Shown: positions 5,484 to 10,217 of the stretch, one piece after another | Numbering within the stretch: the stretch's first letter is position 1 | Layout of the letters: every line of letters begins with the position of its first letter | NCBI GenBank assembly: GCA_900550585.1 | Contig: URST01000070.1 | Location: 1 to 10,217 of the forward strand | Direction: 5' to 3' | Origin: an uncultured Eubacteriales bacterium | Lineage (GTDB): Bacteria; Bacillota; Clostridia; Oscillospirales; Oscillospiraceae | DNA length: 10,217 bases | Made by a program: the position numbers and the translations under genes | The notes under the pieces: generated by a model | Seen by the model: the letters and a program-made list of their open reading frames with translations, nothing else | Told to the model about the DNA's origin: nothing | Database searches by the model: none

Positions 5484-6671
5484 TTACAGCATCACCGGCG
5501 TCATCCGCAGCTCCTGCCCCGGCGCCATCTGCGCCGCATCGGGCCGGGCCAGCACATATAGATCGGTGCACCGGCTCTCCGCCGCCAGCAGCGCCTCCGC
5601 CGCCGGGCCGAGACGCGCCGCGTCCGCCGGCTTCGTCAGCACCGGCGTGCCCGCGTCCCGCATCTGCCGCAGCAGACGCCGCCCTGTTTCATTGGCCGCC
5701 AGCACCCGCAGATACGGCACCGCTGCCGGCGGCTCCGGCAGCATCAGCCACGCCGCCAGCACCATCCGCCGCAGCCGCGCCAGGGGATACCGTTTCGTCT
5801 TGGCGGCAGCCAGCACCTCCTCCAGCGTGCCGCCGGTGCGGGCTGCCTGATACAGCCGGTTGCCCAGTCCCTCTCCGCCGCCGTCGTACCGCCGCCAGTC
5901 GTCGGCGGTCATGGTGCGCAGCCGCGCCAGAATGGCCCGCCCGCACAGGGACGGATCGGTGACGCGGCCCGCCGCCTGCTCCCGCCGCAGGATATCCGCC
6001 GCCGCCGGGGGCATGTACGCCGCCGCCTGCTCCGTCTCTCCCGCCGCCAGCAGCTGCCGCAGATAGGACGCCGAGGCGAAGCCGCCGGATGCCTCCTCAC
6101 CGTGCTGTGCGCCGGTACGCCGCACCGTCCGGGCGGTCAATGGGCTTCCCAGCCGCCGGACGGCGCGGAGATATTCCACCGCCAGCGTGTTGTTGGGGCT
6201 TGCCAGCAGCGCCGCCTCCTCCGTCCCCAGCAGGGTGGCCAGCGCCGCCTGCCGCCGGGCGGCAAAGGTGCGCCCGTCCTCCGGCAGCGATGCCAGCGAC
6301 GCGGTAAATTCCGGGCTTTCCAGACAGTCCGCCGCACGGCGCAGCCCCGCCAGATCGCCGCACTCCGAGCCGAACACCAGCTCCGTCACTACGCCGGTGC
6401 GGGTCAAAAGCTCCACACCGCCCCGGGCGAACCGCTCCGCCGTGGACATGGCCCACACCGTGGGCACCTCCAGCACCAGGTCGGCACCGCAGGACACGGC
6501 CATCTCCGCACGGGACAGCTTGTCCGTCACGGCGAAGCCGCCCCGCTGGGTGAAGTTCCCGCTGATGGCGCAGACCACCGCCTCCGCCCCGGCCTCCCGC
6601 GCCTGCGCCATCAGGTATGCGTGACCGGTGTGGAGCGGATCATATTCACAGATGATGCCTGCAACGGACAT
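5484..6671 (-). CDS. tmcAL: tRNA(Met) cytidine acetate ligase TmcAL (YlbM)
   Basis: This gene encodes a 395-residue cytoplasmic enzyme that, in Bacillus subtilis, uses ATP and acetate to make N4-acetylcytidine at the wobble position (C34) of elongator tRNA-Met. The N-terminal HIGH-type nucleotidyltransferase motif is GIICEYDPLHTGH (5-17, with H14 and H17 preserved). Further family motifs are AISGNFTQRGGFAV (35-48), LVLEVPTVWAMSTAERFA (65-82), FGSECGD (100-106), SPNNTLAVEYL (158-168) and SGGFASASYLR (195-205). Length matches the family (about 390-415). In the first motif B. subtilis has NPFHNGH and this protein DPLHTGH; the essential histidines are kept. The start at 6671 has AAGGAGGG 5 bases upstream. 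The gene is divergent from mtnN-luxS, with its own promoter in the shared 129-bp gap, and ends at the bidirectional terminator. Confidence 0.94.
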   Translation of the reverse strand: MSVAGIICEYDPLHTGHAYLMAQAREAGAEAVVCAISGNFTQRGGFAVTDKLSRAEMAVSCGADLVLEVPTVWAMSTAERFARGGVELLTRTGVVTELVFGSECGDLAGLRRAADCLESPEFTASLASLPEDGRTFAARRQAALATLLGTEEAALLASPNNTLAVEYLRAVRRLGSPLTARTVRRTGAQHGEEASGGFASASYLRQLLAAGETEQAAAYMPPAAADILRREQAAGRVTDPSLCGRAILARLRTMTADDWRRYDGGGEGLGNRLYQAARTGGTLEEVLAAAKTKRYPLARLRRMVLAAWLMLPEPPAAVPYLRVLAANETGRRLLRQMRDAGTPVLTKPADAARLGPAAEALLAAESRCTDLYVLARPDAAQMAPGQELRMTPVML

Positions 6672-6701
6672 AGCCGCCCTCCTTGCGTTGATTCTCCCGG
6701 T

Positions 6702-6731
6702 ATTTTACCACAAAACCCGCCCGCATTGCAA
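6702..6731 (-). promoter_or_regulatory. Probable promoter of tmcAL
   Basis: On the minus strand TTGCAA (6731-6726) and TAAAAT (6707-6702) are 18 bp apart. The -10 matches consensus at 5 of 6 positions. It lies about 30 bases before the tmcAL start codon, back-to-back with the mtnN promoter (the two -35 boxes are 8 bp apart), so activity at one may influence the other. Confidence 0.6.
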
Positions 6732-6739
6732 CGCGCCCC

Positions 6740-6769
6740 TTGACTTTTCCCGTCAGCGGTCATTACAAT
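6740..6769 (+). promoter_or_regulatory. Promoter of the mtnN-luxS operon
   Basis: TTGACT (6740-6745) and TACAAT (6764-6769) are separated by 18 bp, each matching consensus at 5 of 6 positions. The predicted start lies about 25 bases before the mtnN ATG, so the leader is too short to hold a SAM or SAH riboswitch. Nothing else regulatory is evident. Confidence 0.75.
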
Positions 6770-6800
6770 AGAGAAAACGGTTTTACAAGGAGGACTGCCC

Positions 6801-7472
6801 ATGCGCATCGGACTGCTGTACGCCATGAAGGGCGAGATCGAGAGTATGCTGACGGAGGAAACACCTCTTTTGCAGGAGAAGGCCGGCGTGTCATTCTACC
6901 GCATCCGGGAGGACATCATCGCCTGCTGCGGCGGCGTGGGCAAGGTCAACGCCGCCATGGCCGCCCAGCTGTTCATCGACCTGTACCATCCCGACCTCAT
7001 CCTGAACGTAGGCGTGGCCGGATGCTTCGAGGATCTGCCCATCGGCACGCTGGTGCTGGCGGACCGCTTCATGCAGCACGATATGGATACCTCCGGCATC
7101 GGCGACCCCGTGGGCCTGATCTCCACGGTGAACCGCATGGACTTCCCCACCGCCCGGCTGGAGGACGCCCGTGCCGCGCTGGACGCTCTGGGCACTCCTT
7201 ACCGCGTGGGCAGCGTGGCCACCGGCGACTGGTTCGCCACGGAGTGTGACCGCGCCCGGTGGATCGCCGATACGTTCCACCCCCTGCTCATCGAGATGGA
7301 GGGCTGCGCGGCGGCGCAGGTGTGCTGGCGCAACGGTGTGCCGTTCCTGGCGCTGAAGTCCGTGTCCGACTGCGTGCTGGCCCATCACGACTTCTACTTC
7401 AACTTCCCGCAGGCCATGCGGGACCTGAACAGGACCGCGCTGCCGCTGGCGCAGCGCCTGCAGGAGGGCTGA
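6801..7472 (+). CDS. mtnN: 5'-methylthioadenosine/S-adenosylhomocysteine nucleosidase
   Basis: This gene encodes a 223-residue cytoplasmic nucleosidase that cleaves adenine from methylthioadenosine and S-adenosylhomocysteine, giving methylthioribose and S-ribosylhomocysteine. The latter is the substrate of LuxS, encoded next. Key residues match E. coli MTAN: E12 in AMKGEIE, the phosphorylase-fold loop GGVGKVNAA (44-52), NVGVAGCF (69-76), QHDMDTSGIGD (92-102), ATGDWF (140-145), the ribose-binding E167 in IEMEG (164-168), and catalytic D190 in KSVSD. The E167-D190 distance of 23 residues equals that of E174-D197 in E. coli. Length is close to the usual 230. AAGGAGG (6787-6793) lies 7 bases before the ATG. 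The stop codon is 3 bases before the luxS start. Confidence 0.95.
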   Translation: MRIGLLYAMKGEIESMLTEETPLLQEKAGVSFYRIREDIIACCGGVGKVNAAMAAQLFIDLYHPDLILNVGVAGCFEDLPIGTLVLADRFMQHDMDTSGIGDPVGLISTVNRMDFPTARLEDARAALDALGTPYRVGSVATGDWFATECDRARWIADTFHPLLIEMEGCAAAQVCWRNGVPFLALKSVSDCVLAHHDFYFNFPQAMRDLNRTALPLAQRLQEG

Positions 7473-7475
7473 GAC

Positions 7476-7946
7476 ATGGAGCGTATCGCAAGCTTTACCG
7501 TGGACCACAACGTGCTGGTGCCCGGTCTGTACCTCAGCCGCCGCGACGGCAGTGTGGTGACCTTCGACCTGCGGTTCAAAAAGCCCAACACCGGCGACCT
7601 GCTGACCAATGCGGAGATGCACTCCGTGGAGCACATCATCGCCACGCTGCTGCGGAACTCCGACAGGAAGGACGCGGTGGTGTACTTCGGCCCCATGGGC
7701 TGCCAGACCGGCTTCTACTTCCTGTTCGACGGGGCACAGCTCACAAACGGGGAGGCCATCCGCCTTCTGCAGCAGGTGTTCACCGCCGGCGCGGCCTACG
7801 ACGGGAACATGCCCGGCAGGTCGGCGGCGGAGTGCGGCAACTACCGGAACCTGGACACGGCGCTGGCCCGCGAATGCTGCCGGTACTACGCCGCGGTCAT
7901 CGCGGACTGGAACGAAGAAAAGCTGGCCTATCCCACCGGAAAATAA
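7476..7946 (+). CDS. luxS: S-ribosylhomocysteine lyase LuxS (AI-2 synthesis)
   Basis: This gene encodes a 156-residue metalloenzyme that splits S-ribosylhomocysteine into homocysteine and DPD, the precursor of the signal autoinducer-2. The Fe/Zn ligands are H49 and H53 in HSVEH and C120 in ECGNY. The general-base glutamate E52 and the catalytic cysteine C76 in GPMGCQTGFYF are all present, so the enzyme should be active. Length matches the family (about 155-165). Its ribosome binding site (GGAGGG at 7463-7468) lies inside the 3' end of mtnN, so translation of the two genes is probably coupled. Together they complete the recycling of S-adenosylhomocysteine to homocysteine. No LsrB-type AI-2 receptor genes are seen here, so whether AI-2 is used as a signal or is only a by-product cannot be told. 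No ordinary terminator follows. Confidence 0.97.
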   Translation: MERIASFTVDHNVLVPGLYLSRRDGSVVTFDLRFKKPNTGDLLTNAEMHSVEHIIATLLRNSDRKDAVVYFGPMGCQTGFYFLFDGAQLTNGEAIRLLQQVFTAGAAYDGNMPGRSAAECGNYRNLDTALARECCRYYAAVIADWNEEKLAYPTGK

Positions 7947-7961
7947 GGAATTTTTTCAGGA

Positions 7962-8002
7962 AACAGCGGGTATTTCTGTTGACAAACGGAATATCCGCTG
8001 TT
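7962..8002 (+). repeat. 15-bp inverted repeat enclosing the rplU -35 element
   Basis: 7962-7976 pairs with 7988-8002 through 15 pairs, two of them G-U (outer core AACAGCGG with CCGCTGTT). The 11-nt loop contains TTGACA, the -35 box of the rplU promoter, and the second arm reaches the first base of the -10. As RNA it would form only on transcripts reading through from luxS and could act as a weak terminator, though the tail TTATACTT is not a good U tract. As DNA it could be an operator. The choice between these is open. Confidence 0.55.
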
Positions 8003-8007
8003 ATACT
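7979..8007 (+). promoter_or_regulatory. Strong promoter of rplU-prp-rpmA
   Basis: A perfect -35 TTGACA (7979-7984) and -10 TATACT (8002-8007; 5 of 6) are separated by the optimal 17 bp. It is one of the best matches to a sigma-A promoter in the window, as expected for ribosomal protein genes. The predicted start near 8014 leaves a leader of about 87 bases before the rplU ATG. Confidence 0.88.
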
Positions 8008-8013
8008 TGATGA

Positions 8014-8100
8014 GCCGCTTTGAATGGGCATCAAGTTCCGGCCTGTCCGGACGCCCCCGACAGCGAGTCCGTAATAAAGGAAAGGCAGGTGCAACAAGTA
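8014..8100 (+). promoter_or_regulatory. Structured 5' leader of rplU (possible L21 autoregulatory leader)
   Basis: The leader of about 87 bases can fold into competing hairpins: TCCGG (8037-8041) with CCGGA (8047-8051), CTGTC (8043-8047) with GACAG (8059-8063), and CGGAC (8048-8052) with GTCCG (8067-8071). These overlap, so only some can form together. Firmicutes have a known L21 leader RNA upstream of rplU, by which the ribosomal protein is thought to control its own operon. Whether this leader belongs to that class is inferred from position and structure only. Confidence 0.4.
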
Positions 8101-8412
8101 ATGCAGGCTATTATCGTGACTGGCGGTAAGCAGTACAATGTCAGCGAGGGTGACACTCTGTTCATCGAGAAGCTGGACGTCAACGCTGGTGATTCCGTGG
8201 TTTTCGATCAGGTGCTGGCCATCGTGGATGGCGAGAACACCAAGTTCGGCACTCCCGTGGTGGAGGGCGCGAAGGTGGACGCCACTGTCGTGAAGAACGG
8301 CAAGGGCAAGAAGATCCGTATCTTCAAGTACACCCCCAAGAAGGGCTATCGCAAACGGCAGGGCCATCGTCAGCCGTACACCAAGGTCGAGATCGGCAAG
8401 ATCACGTTCTAA
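8101..8412 (+). CDS. rplU: 50S ribosomal protein L21
   Basis: This gene encodes a 103-residue protein of the large ribosomal subunit that binds 23S rRNA. The canonical N-terminus MQAIIVTGGKQYNV and the basic C-terminal KYTPKKGYRKRQGHRQPYTKV stretch (82-98 or so) identify it plainly. The length equals that of E. coli L21. The start at 8101 is chosen because family members begin 'M-x-A-I-I-x-T-G-G-K-Q-Y'. An in-frame GTG at 8089 also has a fair ribosome binding site (AAAGGA 7 bases upstream) and would add four residues. The frame is open back to 8020, but that part encodes nothing L21-like. Codon use is more restricted than in most neighbours, as usual for a highly expressed gene. prp follows after 6 bases in the same frame. 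Confidence 0.97.
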   Translation: MQAIIVTGGKQYNVSEGDTLFIEKLDVNAGDSVVFDQVLAIVDGENTKFGTPVVEGAKVDATVVKNGKGKKIRIFKYTPKKGYRKRQGHRQPYTKVEIGKITF

Positions 8413-8418
8413 GGCAGG

Positions 8419-8748
8419 ATGACCACTGTTACATTCCTCACGGAGGAATCGCGCATCATCGGTTTTGATGCCAAGGGCCACAGCGGTTACGCGGCCGAGG
8501 GCGAGGATATCGTCTGCGCCGCCGTGACCAGCGCCGTGCGGCTGGTGGAAGCCACCGTCAACGACGTGATGGGACTGTGCGCCGCGGTGAAAGTCAACGA
8601 GAAGGACGCCTCCATCTCCCTGCGTCTGCCCGGCGGGCTGGCGCAGACGGCGGAGAGCACGTGTCAGAACCTGCTCACCGGCCTGATGGTCTATCTGGCC
8701 CAGCTCCACGACGAGTATCCGGATCATATCGAAGTCATGGAGGCGTAA
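8419..8748 (+). CDS. prp: Ribosomal-processing cysteine protease Prp (YsxB)
   Basis: This gene encodes a 109-residue cysteine protease that, in Staphylococcus aureus, removes the N-terminal extension of ribosomal protein L27. The catalytic pair is visible: H21 in GHSGYAAEG (20-28) and C33 in DIVCAAVTSAV (30-40), the conserved 'G-H-x13-C' region of this family. Length matches (about 105-115). The gene lies between rplU and rpmA, the usual Firmicute order. Only TAA GGC AGG separates it from rplU in the same frame, so the start cannot be further upstream. The ribosome binding site overlaps this junction (AAGG, 4 bases from the ATG), closer than ideal, suggesting translational coupling to rplU. 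Its substrate is encoded immediately downstream and bears the expected cleavage sequence. Confidence 0.94.
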   Translation: MTTVTFLTEESRIIGFDAKGHSGYAAEGEDIVCAAVTSAVRLVEATVNDVMGLCAAVKVNEKDASISLRLPGGLAQTAESTCQNLLTGLMVYLAQLHDEYPDHIEVMEA

Positions 8749-8798
8749 GACCCTCCTGTTCCCGCGAAAGTATCTTACAGAAAGGATGGTACTGAAGT

Positions 8799-9080
8799 AT
8801 GCTGAACATTTCTCTGCAGTTCTTTGCCCATAAAAAAGGTATGGGCTCCACCAAGAACGGCCGTGATTCCGAGTCCAAGCGCCTTGGCCCCAAGCGCGCT
8901 GACGGACAGTTCGTGCTGGCCGGCAACATTCTGGTGCGCCAGCGCGGTACCCATATCCACCCCGGCACCAACGTGGGCAAGGGCACTGACGACACTCTGT
9001 TCGCCATGGCGGACGGCGTTGTCCGTTTCGAGCGTCTGGGCAAGGACCGCAAAAAGGTCTCTGTCTACCCCGCTGAGTAA
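8799..9080 (+). CDS. rpmA: 50S ribosomal protein L27 with Prp-cleaved N-terminal extension
   Basis: This gene encodes a 93-residue large-subunit protein whose N-terminus reaches toward the peptidyl-transferase centre. Residues 1-9, MLNISLQFF, are the Firmicute-specific extension. In S. aureus Prp cuts after the FF pair, so the mature protein here is expected to begin AHKKGMGSTKNGRDS. The stretch SKRLGPKRADGQFVLAGNILVRQRGTHIHPGTNVGKG, split over residues 26-62, is canonical for L27. AAAGGA lies about 12 bases upstream, longer than ideal, but no other start fits the extension. It is 50 bases downstream of prp and is followed by a strong terminator. Confidence 0.97.
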   Translation: MLNISLQFFAHKKGMGSTKNGRDSESKRLGPKRADGQFVLAGNILVRQRGTHIHPGTNVGKGTDDTLFAMADGVVRFERLGKDRKKVSVYPAE

Positions 9081-9089
9081 ACACGCAGC

Positions 9090-9119
9090 AAAAGCTCCCG
9101 CCGGAGGCGGGAGCTTTTT
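9090..9119 (+). terminator. Rho-independent terminator of rplU-prp-rpmA
   Basis: A 13-bp stem pairs AAAAGCTCCCGCC (9090-9102) with GGCGGGAGCTTTT (9106-9118). It has a 3-nt GGA loop and a TTTTT tail (9115-9119). It starts 9 bases after the rpmA stop codon and separates the ribosomal unit from obgE, which has its own promoters. Confidence 0.94.
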
Positions 9120-9127
9120 CATTTCAC

Positions 9128-9157
9128 TTGACAAAAACGCGGCGCCGCGTATATAAA
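9128..9157 (+). promoter_or_regulatory. obgE promoter P1, with a perfect palindrome in its spacer
   Basis: A perfect -35 TTGACA (9128-9133) is followed at 18 bp by TATAAA (9152-9157), or at 16 bp by TATATA (9150-9155). The spacer contains the perfect 14-bp palindrome ACGCGGCGCCGCGT (9137-9150), a plausible operator that would block RNA polymerase when bound. It lies directly behind the rpmA terminator and upstream of a second promoter. Confidence 0.65.
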
Positions 9158-9170
9158 TGATGCAATATCG

Positions 9171-9199
9171 TTGACCTTTTCCCGCTTTTCGGATAAAAT
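9171..9199 (+). promoter_or_regulatory. obgE promoter P2
   Basis: TTGACC (9171-9176) and TAAAAT (9194-9199) are separated by 17 bp, each matching consensus at 5 of 6 positions. The transcript would start about 45 bases before the obgE ATG. With P1 it forms a tandem pair, so obgE can be expressed independently of the ribosomal protein genes. Confidence 0.75.
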
Positions 9200-9251
9200 A
9201 GCATTATCGTGGCGTAATAGGTACATTTTCAGATACAGTGAGGTAGACACC

Positions 9252-10217
9252 ATGGCAACTGGTTTTATTGATAAGGCACGGATCACCGTGCGGGCCGGCA
9301 ACGGCGGCAACGGCGCGGTGGCCTTCCACCGGGAAAAATACATCGCCGCCGGCGGCCCCGACGGCGGTGACGGCGGCAGCGGCGGCTCCATCATCCTGAA
9401 GGTGGACGACAACATGTCCACACTGATGGACTTTCGCTACAAGCGCAAGTATGTAGCCGGCAACGGCGTGGACGGGCAGGGCGGCCGCAAGTCCGGCAAG
9501 GACGGCGAGAGCCTGACCATCCGCGTGCCCCGGGGCACGCTGGTGCGCGACGCCGAGACCGGCGAGATCATCAAGGACATGTCCGATGACGCGCCCTATG
9601 TGCTGTGCAAGGGCGGCCGGGGCGGCTGGGGCAACCAGCATTTCGCCACACCCACCCGTCAGGTGCCCCGCTTTGCCAAGGCGGGCCTGCCCGGCGAGAG
9701 CCACGACGTGGTGCTGGAGCTGAAGCTGCTGGCTGACGTGGGTCTGGTGGGCTTCCCCAACGTAGGCAAATCCACGCTGCTCAGCGTGGTCAGCAAGGCC
9801 CACCCCAAGATCGCCAACTACCATTTCACCACCCTGTACCCCAACCTGGGCGTGGTGTATGTGGACGAGGGCGCCAGCTTCGTCATGGCGGATATCCCCG
9901 GCATCATCGAGGGCGCCAGCGAGGGCGCCGGTCTGGGTCACGACTTCCTGCGGCACATCGACCGCTGCCGCCTGCTGGTGCATCTGGTGGATGTCTCCGG
10001 CAGCGAGGGCCGCGACCCCATCGCCGACTTCGACGCTATCAACGCCGAGCTGCGGGAGTACAGCCCGGAGCTGGCCACCCGGCCCCAGATCGCCGTGGCC
10101 AACAAGACCGACCTGCTGGCGGACCCCGCTCAGCTGGATGCCTTCCGCGCCCATGTGGAGGAGCTGGGCTACGAGTTCTTCGCCATGTCCGCCGCCACCC
10201 ATCAGGGCACGCGGGAG
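9252..10217 (+). CDS. obgE: GTPase Obg, 3' end beyond the window
   Basis: The first 322 codons of an Obg GTPase (about 420-430 residues in full) are present. Obg is an essential protein of 50S ribosome assembly, stress response and cell-cycle control. The Gly-rich Obg fold fills residues 1-157 (KARITVRAGNGGNGAVAFHREKY near the start, with repeated G-G-x-G-G turns). The G domain follows: G1/P-loop GFPNVGKST (167-175), switch I FTTLYPNLG (192-200), G3 DIPG (214-217), G4 NKTD (284-287) and G5 SAA (313-315). All nucleotide-binding motifs are intact. GAGG (9240-9243) lies 8 bases before the ATG. The reading frame stays open to the end of the window; the C-terminal domain (OCT in Firmicutes) is out of sight. 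Its place after rplU-prp-rpmA is the standard order. Confidence 0.97.
   Translation, partial: MATGFIDKARITVRAGNGGNGAVAFHREKYIAAGGPDGGDGGSGGSIILKVDDNMSTLMDFRYKRKYVAGNGVDGQGGRKSGKDGESLTIRVPRGTLVRDAETGEIIKDMSDDAPYVLCKGGRGGWGNQHFATPTRQVPRFAKAGLPGESHDVVLELKLLADVGLVGFPNVGKSTLLSVVSKAHPKIANYHFTTLYPNLGVVYVDEGASFVMADIPGIIEGASEGAGLGHDFLRHIDRCRLLVHLVDVSGSEGRDPIADFDAINAELREYSPELATRPQIAVANKTDLLADPAQLDAFRAHVEELGYEFFAMSAATHQGTRE

Noticed and set aside
6770..6800. Possible SAM or SAH riboswitch upstream of mtnN-luxS
   Set aside because: The predicted leader is only about 25 bases, too short for any known class.
8020..8100. N-terminal extension of L21 from an ATG at 8020
   Set aside because: L21 proteins begin at the residues encoded from 8101, and the extension coincides with the structured leader.
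7897..9084. Open frame of 395 codons on the minus strand across the rplU-prp-rpmA region
   Set aside because: It is antisense to three certain genes and also crosses their promoter; no motif of its own.
9204..10202. Open frame of 332 codons on the minus strand opposite obgE
   Set aside because: It lies entirely antisense to a clear Obg GTPase and has a biased composition with no domain.

Overview
The window is GC-rich (roughly 60-65 % by eye) chromosomal DNA that reads as a housekeeping region of a high-GC member of the Clostridia, most likely Oscillospirales/Oscillospiraceae. Three things point to a Firmicute: the rplU-prp-rpmA-obgE cluster with the cysteine protease Prp and an L27 carrying the MLNISLQFF N-terminal extension that Prp removes; TmcAL, the Firmicute-type tRNA-Met cytidine acetate ligase; and strong AGGAGG-type ribosome binding sites with clean TTGACA/TATAAT promoters. 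The genus assignment is inference only. I see no insertion sequence, CRISPR array, prophage or other mobile element.

Layout. 1-512 (minus): 5' part of a Na+/phosphate cotransporter, preceded at 568-607 by four TTTACA-like repeats at 11-12 bp spacing, which look like a PhoP box. 666-1971 (minus): two-gene unit sfsA-mntP ending in a terminator at 621-652. 2057-2336 (plus): tRNA operon (strong promoter, tRNA-Lys CTT, internal hairpin, tRNA-Glu CTC, long terminator hairpin). 2404-3741 (plus): MATE efflux transporter. 3800-5431 (plus): Rrf2/IscR-like regulator with three conserved-type cysteines, then a nucleotidyltransferase-fold protein (NTP_transf_5 type); a dyad overlies the regulator's own -10 element. 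5440-5474: bidirectional terminator between converging genes. 5484-6671 (minus): tmcAL, divergent from 6801-7946 (plus): mtnN-luxS, which detoxify S-adenosylhomocysteine and make the AI-2 precursor. 8101-9080 (plus): rplU-prp-rpmA with its own strong promoter and a structured leader. 9252 to the end (plus): obgE behind two tandem promoters, truncated at the window edge after 322 codons.

How the genes fit together: most are well-known families. mtnN and luxS catalyse consecutive steps of the activated methyl cycle. Prp matures the L27 encoded next to it, between L21 and the ribosome-assembly GTPase Obg. The parts most worth a second look are regulatory: the candidate Pho box on the phosphate transporter, the dyad on the Rrf2 promoter, a 15-bp inverted repeat that puts the rplU -35 box in its loop, a perfect 14-bp palindrome inside the spacer of the first obgE promoter, and a terminator-like hairpin between the two tRNAs. 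I do not see convincing evidence of a wholly new system. The least understood unit is Rrf2 regulator plus nucleotidyltransferase, with a MATE transporter just upstream.
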